From contig CACNWH010000001.1 of NCBI GenBank assembly GCA_902624105.1, positions 62,001-126,000 on the forward strand: a DNA stretch of 64,000 nucleotides, written 5' to 3'. Origin of the DNA: an uncultured Prochlorococcus sp. (GTDB taxonomy: Bacteria; Cyanobacteriota; Cyanobacteriia; PCC-6307; Cyanobiaceae). The notes under the pieces are model-generated. The model worked only from the letters and a program-made list of their open reading frames with translations, did not search any database and was not told where the DNA came from. Positions 21,499-32,735 of this stretch are shown in pieces (position 1 is the first letter of the stretch; every line of letters starts with the position of its first letter). A program made the position numbers and the translations under genes.

Positions 21499-22944
21499 TT
21501 AAAATATTTTTAAAGTTGATTCTAAATATACTTTTTCATTCTGTTCAGGTATGATTTGGCTGATATTTATATTTATATCGTCAAGTGAGAATAATTCAGT
21601 ATTTAAAAAGTATTGTAGATTTTTCAGAGATTCGTAATATTTAACAAGTTGTCTATTATTAATGGACTTTATGAAAAATATGTCATTAAAAATAAATTTA
21701 TGTGATTTAATTTCACTATTATATTTAAAATATTGATCGGATAGAGTGGTTTTTGAAGCTATATTTAGTAATGTATCAAAATCATTACTAATGTATATAG
21801 TTTCCTCATCTTTGAGGCTAAAAATAGGATTTTCTTTTTCATAAGAAATATTATTATCTTTTATTTTTAATTGATCGTTTGTATAAATCGAATAATTTAT
21901 ATTATTAATAAATAATTCTTCTTTTTTATAATTTTTAAGAAAGTTAAATTCATCAATTGAAATTTTATTGGGCAATTTGCTTTTAAAACATAAAACCCAA
22001 TTATTATTATTTGTTATAAATAAAAGTTCCTCATCTAATTCTTGAATAATTTCTTCTATAAATTCTTTTTGATTGATATCATTATATAAAAAATTTATAT
22101 TTTTCCTATATTTGGAATATTTATTAGTAAGAATTATATCTTTAATATTATCTATTTGACTATTATTTATTTCAGTATTAATTTTATTAATATTTGAGGA
22201 AAATGACCTCAACTTGATTTTATTATCTTCGTAATCAAGAATAGTTATTAGTTCATTAAATTTTTGTATTTCTGGATTTGAATTATTTTCTTTATCAATA
22301 TATTTTGAAATTGATAATAACTTTATTTTTTTTAAATTAATATCTTCTGGTATTAAATTTCGTGGTAAGATTTGTTTTCTTGTATTATTTGATTGTAGTG
22401 AACTATCAATAATTTTTTTATTTGAGGATGCTATTATATAATTATCTTTAGTCAAAAGTATATGGCTTATATAATTAAGCTTCCCAAGCCTTTTTAATTC
22501 AAAAATTTGATCAGATTTTTCTAATTCTTCATCAGAATTAATAATATTATTAATGTTTTTATTATTTTTTAATTTAAAAATTAACAAAATATCTTTTTTA
22601 TTTAATTCATTTCTAAAAAATGTTATAGCTAATTCATTATCATAAATATCTTCAATTTTTTCTTGTAGATTAAAGCCTAAATATGAAAGAATACTATCTT
22701 TAATTAGATTAAGTTCCTCTTTTTTTTCTTCTGGGATGTTTTTTTTAATATAATTTTTTATATTTTTATTTGTTGAGTTGCTAAGTATAGTTAATTCATA
22801 GTTGATTGGTATATAATTAAGGATACTCATATTTGTAATATCAGGTTTATTGTTTTTAATTCCTTTTAGGAAGAAAGTTGATATAAATACTGTAAATAAA
22901 AGTATAAAAAATATAATTATTATTTTCTTTAATTTATTATTCAT
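21499..22944 (-). CDS. Hypothetical protein with N-terminal TM anchor, DUF3352-like
   Basis: Long intact ORF; hydrophobic N-terminus IIIIFFILLFTVFISTFFL; very Ile/Asn/Lys-rich. Confidence 0.65.
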   Translation of the reverse strand: MNNKLKKIIIIFFILLFTVFISTFFLKGIKNNKPDITNMSILNYIPINYELTILSNSTNKNIKNYIKKNIPEEKKEELNLIKDSILSYLGFNLQEKIEDIYDNELAITFFRNELNKKDILLIFKLKNNKNINNIINSDEELEKSDQIFELKRLGKLNYISHILLTKDNYIIASSNKKIIDSSLQSNNTRKQILPRNLIPEDINLKKIKLLSISKYIDKENNSNPEIQKFNELITILDYEDNKIKLRSFSSNINKINTEINNSQIDNIKDIILTNKYSKYRKNINFLYNDINQKEFIEEIIQELDEELLFITNNNNWVLCFKSKLPNKISIDEFNFLKNYKKEELFINNINYSIYTNDQLKIKDNNISYEKENPIFSLKDEETIYISNDFDTLLNIASKTTLSDQYFKYNSEIKSHKFIFNDIFFIKSINNRQLVKYYESLKNLQYFLNTELFSLDDININISQIIPEQNEKVYLESTLKIF

Positions 22945-23026
22945 TTTATTTTTATTCTTAACAAATTCATTATTCTTGCAACTCTTATTATTAAATTGTT
23001 ATAAGTATTTTAATAACACATAACTT

Positions 23027-23377
23027 ATGTCCAATATTCCTAAATCCATAACAGTGCATGATTTGAAAGATTGGTTAAATTCGAATAATGAAAATCCTAT
23101 TATAATTGATGTAAGAGAAGATCTCGAAATAGAGATTGCTTCACTTCCTTTCGTTAATATTTATCTCCCTATTAGTAATGTTTCTTTTAACAATGTTTCT
23201 TCAATAATTTCAAAATATATTAATAAGAAGTTTGTAATTTTATGTCATAAAGGTATCAGAAGTTATAATTTTGCCCAATGGTTAATTGAAAATGAATTGG
23301 TAAAGGATGTATGGAATTTAGAGGAAGGTATTGATGGGTGGAGTATTCACATTGACCCTAGTATCCCAAGATATTAA
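23027..23377 (+). CDS. Rhodanese-like domain protein
   Basis: IIDVREDLEIEIASLP and active-site loop CHKGIRS. Confidence 0.9.
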   Translation: MSNIPKSITVHDLKDWLNSNNENPIIIDVREDLEIEIASLPFVNIYLPISNVSFNNVSSIISKYINKKFVILCHKGIRSYNFAQWLIENELVKDVWNLEEGIDGWSIHIDPSIPRY

Positions 23378-24628
23378 TTAATCGATCTCATCAATTCTCG
23401 AAGAGACTGTATTAACATCCTTATCTCCTCTTCCTGAACAGTTGATAATAATTTCACTATCTTCATTTAAGGTTGGACATAATTTCTCAAGCCAAGCAAA
23501 TGCATGAGCTGTTTCTAAAGCAGGGATAATGCCTTCTAGTTCACTAACAAGTTTTAAAGCTCTTAAAGCTTCTATATCCGTAACTGCTCTATATTCAGCA
23601 CGTCCAATATCTTTTAAGAAACTATGTTCAGGACCAACTCCTGGATAATCTAGCCCTGCACTAATTGAATGTGCTTCTTGAACCTGCCCTTCATTATCTT
23701 GTAAAAGAAGGCTCATTGATCCATGAAGTATCCCAATGGTCCCTTTTGTAATTGTTGCAGCATGTTTATCAGTATTGATTCCACTCCCAGCTGCTTCAAC
23801 CCCAATTAGTCTTACATTTTTATCATTTATAAATGAATGAAAAAGTCCCATTGCATTAGATCCTCCACCTACGCAAGCAAGCAATATATCTGGCATCTTG
23901 CCAAATGATTCTAAGCATTGCTTTTTTGTTTCTTCTCCAATTATTGAGTGAAAGTCCCTAACAATCATGGGGTATGGGTGTGGGCCCGCAACCGAACCTA
24001 AAATGTAATGTGTATTCTCAACATTAGAAACCCAATCGCGAATAGCTTCGCTAGTAGCATCTTTTAGGGTAGCTGTACCTGAAGTTACAACTTTTACTTC
24101 TGCTCCAAGAAGTTTCATTCTAAAGACATTAAGAGATTGTCTTTTTATATCTTCTTCGCCCATATAAATAACACATCTGAGACCAAACCTTGCACATACT
24201 GTTGCTGTCGCTACACCATGCTGCCCTGCTCCTGTCTCAGCGATAATCCTAGATTTGCCCATCCTTATAGCTAATAAAGCTTGTCCTAAAGCATTATTAA
24301 TTTTATGAGCACCTGTATGATTTAGATCCTCTCTTTTAAGCCATATCCTATTTCTAATATTTTGCTTTTGATAATGTTTCGTTAATCTTGAAGCTTCATA
24401 TAGAGGTGTTTCTCTTCCTACATATGTTTTTAGTAAATGATCTAATTCATTAGTAAATTTTTTGTCAGCCCAAGCTTCTTTGGAAGCTTTTTCTAATTCG
24501 AAAAGAGCAGGCATAAGAGTTTCAGGAACGTATTGACCTCCATATTTTCCATATCTACCTGATTTGGAAGGACGATCAAAATCGTCGTATTTATTATTTT
24601 GATCTTCAAGAGAAATTGAGCTTACCAA
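23378..24628 (-). CDS. trpB: Tryptophan synthase beta chain
   Basis: [37 protein letters not shown] (PLP Lys), [10 protein letters not shown]. Confidence 0.97.
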   Translation of the reverse strand: MVSSISLEDQNNKYDDFDRPSKSGRYGKYGGQYVPETLMPALFELEKASKEAWADKKFTNELDHLLKTYVGRETPLYEASRLTKHYQKQNIRNRIWLKREDLNHTGAHKINNALGQALLAIRMGKSRIIAETGAGQHGVATATVCARFGLRCVIYMGEEDIKRQSLNVFRMKLLGAEVKVVTSGTATLKDATSEAIRDWVSNVENTHYILGSVAGPHPYPMIVRDFHSIIGEETKKQCLESFGKMPDILLACVGGGSNAMGLFHSFINDKNVRLIGVEAAGSGINTDKHAATITKGTIGILHGSMSLLLQDNEGQVQEAHSISAGLDYPGVGPEHSFLKDIGRAEYRAVTDIEALRALKLVSELEGIIPALETAHAFAWLEKLCPTLNEDSEIIINCSGRGDKDVNTVSSRIDEID

Positions 24629-24676
24629 TTTTCTATAATGTAATAATTAATTTAACTATAGATTATCTAGAAAATA

Positions 24677-24985
24677 ATGCGAAATAAAAATTGGATTGAA
24701 TTTGATAATAACAACTTTAAAAATAAAGAAATAGAAGATAAAGATTGTGAAAGCAAATCAAGAAAGTTAAAAATTTATAAAGAAAAAAAAGGCAAGAAAG
24801 GAAAGACTGTGACAATAATTTCAGGATTTCCATCACAAAACACTTCGCAAATCGGTAAATTGTTAAGAAAGTTAAAGGTCTATTGTGGTACAGGTGGATC
24901 TTTAAGTGATCAAGGCATTCAATTGCAAGGTGATATGCAAGATAAGGTAAAAATTTTTCTTCTTAAAGAAGGCTATGCCATTTGA
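24677..24985 (+). CDS. SUI1/eIF1-family translation factor (YciH-like)
   Basis: KGKTVTIISGFPS...LRKLKVYCGTGGSLSDQGIQLQGDMQDKVKIFL. Confidence 0.9.
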   Translation: MRNKNWIEFDNNNFKNKEIEDKDCESKSRKLKIYKEKKGKKGKTVTIISGFPSQNTSQIGKLLRKLKVYCGTGGSLSDQGIQLQGDMQDKVKIFLLKEGYAI

Positions 24986-25038
24986 TGCCTTAGGTTTACA
25001 ATAATTATTTAGTAATTTAATTCCTTGTTAGAAACCTA

Positions 25039-25662
25039 ATGATTAATCCTAATTTAGAAAATAACAAAAATATAAAGTGGCATAACTCTGCAATAAGTCG
25101 GCAAAATCTAGAGAGTCTCAGAGGCCATAAAGGAATGGTTATTTGGTTTACAGGTTTATCAGGATCTGGTAAGAGTACTCTGGCTAATGCCTTAAATGAA
25201 GAATTACACGGTAAGAGAATATCGACTTATTTGTTAGACGGAGATAATATTAGGCATGGCTTATGTAAAGATCTTGGATTCTCTGATAAAGATAGAGAAG
25301 AAAATATTAGAAGAATAGGAGAGGTCGCAAATTTATTCATGAATGCTGGGATTGTCACAATTACAGCTTTTGTTTCACCTTTTAGATCTGATAGAGAAAA
25401 AGTTAGAAATATAATTGGCAAAGATTTTATTGAAATATTTTGTGCAGCGAATCTTGATATCTGTGAAAAAAGAGATACGAAAGGTCTTTATAAGAAAGCA
25501 AGGATGGGAGAAATTAAGGATTTTACAGGTATATCAAGTCCTTATGAAATACCAAATGAGCCAGAGATTATTGTAGAGACTGGTTTGTTAGATCTTCATG
25601 CTTCAGTAATTCAAATTATGAAATATTTGAGCGAAAAAGAATTATTAAATTTAGATAATTAA
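25039..25662 (+). CDS. cysC: Adenylylsulfate kinase
   Basis: P-loop [43 protein letters not shown]. Confidence 0.96.
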   Translation: MINPNLENNKNIKWHNSAISRQNLESLRGHKGMVIWFTGLSGSGKSTLANALNEELHGKRISTYLLDGDNIRHGLCKDLGFSDKDREENIRRIGEVANLFMNAGIVTITAFVSPFRSDREKVRNIIGKDFIEIFCAANLDICEKRDTKGLYKKARMGEIKDFTGISSPYEIPNEPEIIVETGLLDLHASVIQIMKYLSEKELLNLDN

Positions 25663-25667
25663 ATTTT

Positions 25668-26213
25668 CTATTGAGATAAATTCTTTCTTAAAAAGTTTTT
25701 AATTCCTTTAGTTTTTAAACTTTCATTTTTTATGGTGACTTCCTGATGAATATTTTTTCTAAAGGCTTTAAGCTTTCTATATACTTCATGATCGCTTAAT
25801 GCCAATATTTGAGCAGCTAGTAAACCAGCATTTTTACTTCCATTGATTGCCACTGTAGCGACAGGAACGCCAGCAGGCATCTGAACAATAGATAAAAGAG
25901 AATCAATACCTTTTAGAGATTTACTTTGAACAGGAACACCTATTACAGGGATAATTGTCAGTGATGCAAGCATACCAGGTAAATGAGCGGCGCCTCCTGC
26001 TCCAGCAATAATAATTTTAATATTATTTGATTCAGCTTCTCTGGCAAAATTCACCATCTCTAATGGAGTACGATGTGCGGATAAAATGCAAACTTCAGTT
26101 TTTAATCCAAGTTCTTCAAGTATTTCAACTGCAGATTTCATAATGGGAAGATCTGAATCACTTCCCATGACCACGGAAATCTTATTAGAAGTACTTTTAT
26201 TTAATGAAGGCAA
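25668..26213 (-). CDS. purE: N5-carboxyaminoimidazole ribonucleotide mutase
   Basis: VVMGSDSDLPIMKSA, SAHRTPL, IAGAGGAAHLPGM. Confidence 0.97.
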   Translation of the reverse strand: MPSLNKSTSNKISVVMGSDSDLPIMKSAVEILEELGLKTEVCILSAHRTPLEMVNFAREAESNNIKIIIAGAGGAAHLPGMLASLTIIPVIGVPVQSKSLKGIDSLLSIVQMPAGVPVATVAINGSKNAGLLAAQILALSDHEVYRKLKAFRKNIHQEVTIKNESLKTKGIKNFLRKNLSQ

Positions 26214-26301
26214 AATAACAAATCAATTCTTTTCTTATGATGACGTGCTATTAGTTGAATGCTAGTTAGTTAATATTAAAAAGTTAAGATTAGAAAAATT
26301 T

Positions 26302-27003
26302 ATGATTAATAGTAAAAATCTTGAAAAAAATGAAGTAAAAGAATACTTCAATGGAACAGGTTTTGATAGATGGAATAGGATCTATAGTAAATCTGATGAT
26401 GTTAACACAGTTCAGAAAAACATTAGGATAGGGCATCAAAAAACTGTTGATGATGTCATTAAATGGATAACGAAATATCCTGAACTGTCAAAAATGACTT
26501 TTTGTGATGCAGGGTGTGGAGTAGGAAGCCTTACAATCCCGTTATTAAGGGCAGGAGTCAAAGATATACAAGTTAGTGACATTTCTGGCTCAATGATTGA
26601 TGAAACTAAGTTGCGTATTAAAAATGCAGGTTTAAGTACTAGAGGAATAAAATATATAGTGAGTGATCTTGAACAGTTAACAGGAACTTTTGATTTTGTT
26701 GTTTGCTTAGATGTATTTATTCATTATCCGCAATCTGTAGCTGAAGAGATGGTTAAGCACTTATGTGATTTAAGTTCATCAAGATTAATAGTTAGCTTTG
26801 CACCATATACTCCTTTATTGGCGATACTAAAAAATATTGGAAAAATGTTTCCTGGACCAAGTAAAACTACAAGAGCATATACACTCAGAGAGGATGGTAT
26901 CATTTCTGCTGCGAAAGAAAAAGGTTTCGTTGTCTCTCAAAAGAAATTAAATCAAGCGCCATTTTATTTCTCCAAATTAATAGAATTTAAAAAGGTAAAT
27001 TAA
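26302..27003 (+). CDS. chlM: Mg-protoporphyrin IX methyltransferase
   Basis: SAM motif FCDAGCGVGSLTIPLL; GTGFDRWNRIYSKSDDVN; CLDVFIHYPQ. Confidence 0.92.
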   Translation: MINSKNLEKNEVKEYFNGTGFDRWNRIYSKSDDVNTVQKNIRIGHQKTVDDVIKWITKYPELSKMTFCDAGCGVGSLTIPLLRAGVKDIQVSDISGSMIDETKLRIKNAGLSTRGIKYIVSDLEQLTGTFDFVVCLDVFIHYPQSVAEEMVKHLCDLSSSRLIVSFAPYTPLLAILKNIGKMFPGPSKTTRAYTLREDGIISAAKEKGFVVSQKKLNQAPFYFSKLIEFKKVN

Positions 27004-27004
27004 T

Positions 27005-27730
27005 TTACGTTACAAGATTATTTTCGAGTGCGTATCTAACTAACTCAGTTCTACTTGAAGTACAAGTTTTTATAAATAACCTACTAACATACTTCTCAAC
27101 ATTCCTTATCGATGTCTCCAGTTTTCTTGCAATTTCTTTATTCATAAGTCCTTCAGCAACAAGTTGCAAAACACTGGCCTCTCTTGGAGTAAAACTTGGA
27201 ATAGTTATATCGCTCTCTTGATTATTTGAGTTATTTTTGGTGAGCATGGATTTGATTTCAGTAATTTGTTTAGCCATCTTGCTAACATCAGTGTCTGCGA
27301 ATCTAGCGGCTTCTTTAAGTAATCTATCTTGCCTCTTTATTACATTATTTACTCTTGCAGCTAATTCATCTGGATCAAATGGTTTAGAAATATAATCATC
27401 AACCCCTGCGATATATCCTTGAGTTCGATCTAGAGTCATACCTTTAGCCGTAAGAAAAATTACAGGTGTTCCGCTTAACCTCTCATCCTCTCTGATCTTT
27501 TCTAGCAGTGCATAACCATTACATCGAGGCATCATAATATCACTAATGATTAGATCTGGAAAGAACTTCTGGGCTTTTTCCCAGCCATCTTCTCCATCAA
27601 CTGCAACAGTAATTTCGAATCCTTCATCTTCAAGAAAAGTTTTTACAGCATTTCTTAAACCAGGCTCATCATCAACTAATAAAATTTGAGATTTCTTTTT
27701 TTCTTCGTTAGTTGGGGTAGATTCATTCAT
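27005..27730 (-). CDS. Two-component response regulator, receiver plus LuxR/NarL-type HTH (Rre1/Ycf29-like)
   Basis: QILLVDDEPGLRN, PDLIISDIMMPRCNGY, VIFLTAKG, KPFDPDELAARVNN; C-terminal FTPREASVLQLVAEGLMNKEIARKL. Confidence 0.9.
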   Translation of the reverse strand: MNESTPTNEEKKKSQILLVDDEPGLRNAVKTFLEDEGFEITVAVDGEDGWEKAQKFFPDLIISDIMMPRCNGYALLEKIREDERLSGTPVIFLTAKGMTLDRTQGYIAGVDDYISKPFDPDELAARVNNVIKRQDRLLKEAARFADTDVSKMAKQITEIKSMLTKNNSNNQESDITIPSFTPREASVLQLVAEGLMNKEIARKLETSIRNVEKYVSRLFIKTCTSSRTELVRYALENNLVT

Positions 27731-27785
27731 TTTTATTTTTATAGATTATTAATGATGTTTATAAAAATTTTATATACTAAAAAAT

Positions 27786-28934
27786 ATGGTTTCAAGTCCT
27801 ATACTACTAGATTTTCAATCTTCAACACCATGTTTGAAGGAAGTTGTTGAAGAAATGAGTTCTTATTGGATGGAAAATTTTGCTAATCCATCAAGTAAGG
27901 GAAATCTATCAGGGTTATATGCAAGTGCTTCTCTTGAGGTTTTAAGAACAAAAATTCAAGAAAATTTGAATTTACATAACAAAAAAATAATTTTTACTAG
28001 TGGAGCTACAGAATCTAATAATTTGGCTTTATTCGGATTCGCTAGAAATTTTCAACAAAGAACTGGTCGATATGGAAATATTATTACTTTGAGCACAGAA
28101 CACAAGGCTGTTCTAGAACCTCTACGACAATTAAAAAAGGAAGGTTTTAGCATAACTGTATTAAATCCTGAATCAGATGGGTTAATTTTGGAAAAAAATC
28201 TTTTAAATGCATTGAGAGATGATACTTTTCTAATTAGTATAATGCTCGCAAATAATGAGATTGGAGTGGTACAACCTATTGAAAAAATCTTTAAAATTTG
28301 CCAAAAAAATAATATTAAATTTCATACTGATGCGGCTCAATGTCCTGGATATTTGCCAATTAAAAATTTTGATTCATTAGCTAATATGATCACTTTAAGC
28401 TCGCATAAGATATATGGTCCTAAAGGTATTGGGCTATTAATAATGGATGAAGATATTCAATTAAATCCAATATTTTATGGGGGTGGCCAAGAATTTGGAT
28501 ATAGATCTGGAACACTATCTTTACCATTGATTGCTGGCTTTTCAAAAGCAATTGAAGTAGCGATTAAAAATCAAGAAAGAAATACAATGCAACTCGCTAA
28601 GCTAAGAAATAATCTTATGGATGGTTTATTAAAAAAGAATTCTAAAATTTTAATTAATGGATCAATTATTAATAGGTTGCCCCATAACTTAAATTTGACA
28701 GTACTAGATGTTAATGGTTCTAAGTTTCATAAATATATTAAGTATCAAATTACATGCTCAAGTGGTTCGGCATGCAGTAATGGAGAAGTATCTCATGTCC
28801 TAACATCCATGGGTAGATCATTAAAAGAGGCTGAATCATCAGTAAGGCTTAGTATTGGTTTAAGTACAACAGCTGAAGAAATAGAAAATTCTATTGATGT
28901 AATAACCGAGACCATAAACAAATTAAGAAAATAA
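27786..28934 (+). CDS. Cysteine desulfurase (NifS/IscS family)
   Basis: FTSGATESNNLALFGF, HTDAAQCPG, SSHKIYGPKGIGLL, CSSGSACSNG catalytic Cys loop. Confidence 0.93.
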   Translation: MVSSPILLDFQSSTPCLKEVVEEMSSYWMENFANPSSKGNLSGLYASASLEVLRTKIQENLNLHNKKIIFTSGATESNNLALFGFARNFQQRTGRYGNIITLSTEHKAVLEPLRQLKKEGFSITVLNPESDGLILEKNLLNALRDDTFLISIMLANNEIGVVQPIEKIFKICQKNNIKFHTDAAQCPGYLPIKNFDSLANMITLSSHKIYGPKGIGLLIMDEDIQLNPIFYGGGQEFGYRSGTLSLPLIAGFSKAIEVAIKNQERNTMQLAKLRNNLMDGLLKKNSKILINGSIINRLPHNLNLTVLDVNGSKFHKYIKYQITCSSGSACSNGEVSHVLTSMGRSLKEAESSVRLSIGLSTTAEEIENSIDVITETINKLRK

Positions 28935-29837
28935 TTATTTTAATTGTGCTATTCTCAATTTTGCACTTCTAGATCTTTTATTGTTTTCTATTTCTTCTTC
29001 TGACGGAAAGATTGGTTTTTTTGTTAAATTAATAAATCTTTCATCATTTTTAAAATAATTTTTTACTTTTCTATCTTCAATAGAGTGAAAACTTATTATT
29101 GATATTATCCCTCTTGGAACAAGCCATGAGGAGGCATTATTAAGTAATTTTTCCAAAACTTCAATTTCTTTATTAACTGCAATTCTCAATGCTTGGAATG
29201 TTCTGGTGGCTGGATGTATTTTTCTGTATCTAAATTTTGGAGGGAAGCATCCTCCAATAGCATATGCTAATTCTTTTGTACCAGAATAGGAACCTTTTAT
29301 TTGAATATCATTTTTGATTTTTCTTGCTATTTTTCTAGACAGTTTTTCTTCCCCGTATTTATAAATTAAATCTGCTAATTCATTTTCTGTTAAATTGTGA
29401 ATTAAATCTTTCGCCTTGGTTTTTTGAGTTGGGTTCATACGCATATCTATTGGACCATCTTTTTGAAAACTAAATCCTCTTTCAGGTGTTTCTATTTGAT
29501 TACTATTAAATCCTAAATCTGCTATCACAAATGATACTTTCTCTTTTGGCTTAAAATCTGAAAAATTAGTTTGAATAATTTTAATCCGATTTTTAAAAAT
29601 ATATAGTTTATTTGAAGCAGCTTCAATAGCGAATGGATCTTGATCTAATCCAATCATTTGTAAATTAGGAAATTTGTTTAATAATTCGAAAGTGTGTCCA
29701 CCGCCGCCCAAAGTAGCATCTATTCCCACAAAGCTCCTATTTGATTGTTGAGGAAAATTATTAATAGAGCTAATAATTTGATCAACCATAACTGACTTAT
29801 GATTGAAAAAAGATGAATTTTTGGAGTCAATTTCCAT
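28935..29837 (-). CDS. rsmH: 16S rRNA m4C1402 methyltransferase
   Basis: HKSVMVDQ, GIDATLGGGGHT, DLGFNSNQIETPERGFSFQKDGPIDMRM, ATRTFQALRIAVN. Confidence 0.96.
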   Translation of the reverse strand: MEIDSKNSSFFNHKSVMVDQIISSINNFPQQSNRSFVGIDATLGGGGHTFELLNKFPNLQMIGLDQDPFAIEAASNKLYIFKNRIKIIQTNFSDFKPKEKVSFVIADLGFNSNQIETPERGFSFQKDGPIDMRMNPTQKTKAKDLIHNLTENELADLIYKYGEEKLSRKIARKIKNDIQIKGSYSGTKELAYAIGGCFPPKFRYRKIHPATRTFQALRIAVNKEIEVLEKLLNNASSWLVPRGIISIISFHSIEDRKVKNYFKNDERFINLTKKPIFPSEEEIENNKRSRSAKLRIAQLK

Positions 29838-29874
29838 AACTATCTATTAGTATTTATAAAGAGGGAAAATTTTA

Positions 29875-31062
29875 ATGGCTCAGCTAGAGACTAGAACCGA
29901 ACCAATGGTGGTCAATTTTGGGCCGCATCATCCATCTATGCATGGTGTTTTAAGATTGGTGGTAACTCTTGATGGTGAAAACGTAATTGATTGTGAACCG
30001 GTAATAGGTTATTTGCATAGAGGTATGGAAAAAATTGCTGAGAATAGAACAAATGTTATGTATGTCCCTTACGTGAGCAGAATGGATTATGCCGCGGGTA
30101 TGTTCTATGAAGCTATTGTAGTTAATGCACCAGAAAGATTAGCTAATATTCCCATTCCTAAAAGAGCCAGTTATATAAGAGTACTAATGCTGGAGCTTAA
30201 TCGAATAGCTAACCACCTTTTGTGGCTTGGGCCTTTTTTAGCTGATGTGGGTGCTCAAACTCCATTCTTCTATATATTCAGAGAAAGAGAAATGATATAC
30301 GATCTTTGGGAATCTGCTACAGGTCAGAGATTAATAAATAATAATTTTTTTAGAATAGGTGGTGTAGCATGTGATTTACCTTATGGATGGTTAGATAAGT
30401 GTATTGATTTTTGTAATTGGTTCGCTCCAAAAATTGATGAATATGAAAAATTAATTACAAATAATCCAATTTTTAGAAAGCGTATAGTAGGTCTAGGCAA
30501 AATTGATAGAGATCAAGCGATCAATTGGTCTTTATCAGGGCCAATGCTTAGAGCCTCTGGGGTCTCATGGGATCTTAGAAAAGCAGATGATTATGAATGT
30601 TATAGTGATTTCGATTGGCAAATTGCAACAGCTGAGGAAGGTGATTGTTATGCCAGATATCAAGTAAGAGTTGAAGAAATGAGACAGTCTCTGAGTATAA
30701 TAAGGCAAGCATGCGAGATGATTCCTGGTGGCCCAACTGAAAATTTAGAAGCTCAAAGGATGGCAACTGATGATAAAAAAAGTGATATTTTTGGAGTTGA
30801 TTATCAATATATCGCTAAAAAAGTAGCACCGACTTTCAAAATTCCTAATGGAGAACTATATACAAGACTTGAATCTGGCAAAGGTGAAATAGGTGTTTTT
30901 ATACAAGGTAATAATGAAGTTACCCCTTGGAGATTTAAAATTAGAGCTGCAGATTTAAATAACCTGCAAATTCTTCCTCATATACTGAAAGGTGCAAAAA
31001 TTGCTGATATTATGGCAATCCTAGGTTCAATAGATGTAATTATGGGATCAGTTGATAGATAA
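29875..31062 (+). CDS. ndhH: NAD(P)H-quinone oxidoreductase subunit H
   Basis: [50 protein letters not shown]. Confidence 0.97.
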   Translation: MAQLETRTEPMVVNFGPHHPSMHGVLRLVVTLDGENVIDCEPVIGYLHRGMEKIAENRTNVMYVPYVSRMDYAAGMFYEAIVVNAPERLANIPIPKRASYIRVLMLELNRIANHLLWLGPFLADVGAQTPFFYIFREREMIYDLWESATGQRLINNNFFRIGGVACDLPYGWLDKCIDFCNWFAPKIDEYEKLITNNPIFRKRIVGLGKIDRDQAINWSLSGPMLRASGVSWDLRKADDYECYSDFDWQIATAEEGDCYARYQVRVEEMRQSLSIIRQACEMIPGGPTENLEAQRMATDDKKSDIFGVDYQYIAKKVAPTFKIPNGELYTRLESGKGEIGVFIQGNNEVTPWRFKIRAADLNNLQILPHILKGAKIADIMAILGSIDVIMGSVDR

Positions 31063-31070
31063 CATTTACA

Positions 31071-31520
31071 ATGGAATCAATTAATTGGTTAAACTTAAAA
31101 AGAAAAGTGAGGTTTGGTGATTGCGATTCTGCCAATGTTATACATTTTCATAACTTATTAAAATGGTCGCATGAAGCCTGGGAAGAAAGTCTAGATAAAT
31201 ATGGAATACCACTAAACGAAATTTTCCCTGATGGAGTTTCTCAAGAAAAATCTGCACTACCAATTGTTAATTGTGAAGCTAAATTTTTTGAGCCAATAAC
31301 CTTTGGAGATTTATTATCAATCCAAATCTCGCCACAGAAAATTAACAATCATTTATTTCAAGTTAAAAATAAATTTTTTAAAGGCTCAATTAAAGTAGCA
31401 GAGAGTATTATCATCCACTGTTCAATTAATCCAAATACAAGAGTTAAAACTGACTTATCAGAAAATTTAGAAAAGTGGATAGAGGCATCAAACTTAAATT
31501 ATCGGATTGAAGAGTGCTAA
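31071..31520 (+). CDS. 1,4-dihydroxy-2-naphthoyl-CoA thioesterase-like (hotdog fold)
   Basis: VRFGDCDSANVIHFHNLLKWSHEAWEESL; adjacent to men genes. Confidence 0.85.
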   Translation: MESINWLNLKRKVRFGDCDSANVIHFHNLLKWSHEAWEESLDKYGIPLNEIFPDGVSQEKSALPIVNCEAKFFEPITFGDLLSIQISPQKINNHLFQVKNKFFKGSIKVAESIIIHCSINPNTRVKTDLSENLEKWIEASNLNYRIEEC

Positions 31521-31526
31521 TTGTGC

Positions 31527-32735
31527 TTACTCCTTATTTTTCCAATCTTGTATACAATTATCTGAGACTATCTTTGTTTGATTAACAATCCACTCAAAAG
31601 GTTTTTCAAATTTTTGGAAGCTATCTGAAAAATCTTCTAATTTTTTTATTGATTTAAATAAATTTTTATTTTCCGTATTTTCTTTGAAATTTATCAATAT
31701 TCTGTACCTTTGTCCCCAAATTATGTCATTTATTTTTTCAAATTTAAAATTTTCAATAGGTAAATTTTCTTCGGTTATGAAATTTACTATTTTTTGTTTT
31801 ATCAAATCAAGAAATATAATTTCACCACCTGAGTTAATTGTGTTATCTATTCGGCCATAAACAATTAGATATTCCTTATTATTCTTTGTGAATTTCTTGC
31901 CAATATCTCCACTCTCCCACCATCCCTCTAAATTTTTAAAATCTTTCATTTCTGAAGATTTATTAACTTCTTTACCTATCCTTTCAGTTTTAATTTCGAT
32001 TAAATTTTTTTCATTAATTCTTACATTGATATCTTTTAAGATCTCCCCATCATTTAGATTTTCATTCAGAAATTCTGTAGGCTTTAAGCTTGAAATCATA
32101 GCAGCTGTTTCTGTAGCTCCATAACAGGGTGATAAATTAATTTTTTCTCGAATACATTTTTTTAAAATATTTTTAGATATACTCGCACCTCCAACCCATA
32201 TTAGATCAAATAACTTTAGCCAACAAATTCCTTCTTTATTTAATAAGAGCCTATATAACTGAGTTGGAACTAGTGAAGTTATTAATTTTTTGCGAGACTT
32301 ACCTTTTATTGTTAATGTTTTTTCTAAAAGATATCTACTTTCTTTTATCATTTTTCTTGAAATATTAAAATATTCGCATTCCCAAATTTTACTTCTCCAT
32401 AACGGCATGAATCCACTGATATGACTTAGTGGTAATGTATTAAAAATAATAATATTACTTAGGTCAAAGTATTGCTCCTCAAGCCATTTCCCACAATAAT
32501 TCGCAGATTGATTCAGGTTTGCTATTGAGTGGTAACAATGCTTTGGCATATTTTTACTGCCACTACTATTTAAAATTATGCCAGGTTTTTCCAAATTCAT
32601 GGAACATAAATGATTAGAAATATAAAAATTACTTTTTATGTGTATTACTTTTCTTTCTTTTAAGTATTGAAGAATTAATTCTGAAGATAATTCATCATTA
32701 TGTGCAACTATAATTTCATTAATTTTATTATTCAT
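31527..32735 (-). CDS. menE: O-succinylbenzoate-CoA ligase-like (acyl-CoA ligase family)
   Basis: AMP-binding family features: ILNSSGSKNMPKHCYHS, SPCYGATETAAM, YGRIDNTINSGGEII; overlaps menC by 4 nt. Confidence 0.85.
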   Translation of the reverse strand: MNNKINEIIVAHNDELSSELILQYLKERKVIHIKSNFYISNHLCSMNLEKPGIILNSSGSKNMPKHCYHSIANLNQSANYCGKWLEEQYFDLSNIIIFNTLPLSHISGFMPLWRSKIWECEYFNISRKMIKESRYLLEKTLTIKGKSRKKLITSLVPTQLYRLLLNKEGICWLKLFDLIWVGGASISKNILKKCIREKINLSPCYGATETAAMISSLKPTEFLNENLNDGEILKDINVRINEKNLIEIKTERIGKEVNKSSEMKDFKNLEGWWESGDIGKKFTKNNKEYLIVYGRIDNTINSGGEIIFLDLIKQKIVNFITEENLPIENFKFEKINDIIWGQRYRILINFKENTENKNLFKSIKKLEDFSDSFQKFEKPFEWIVNQTKIVSDNCIQDWKNKE

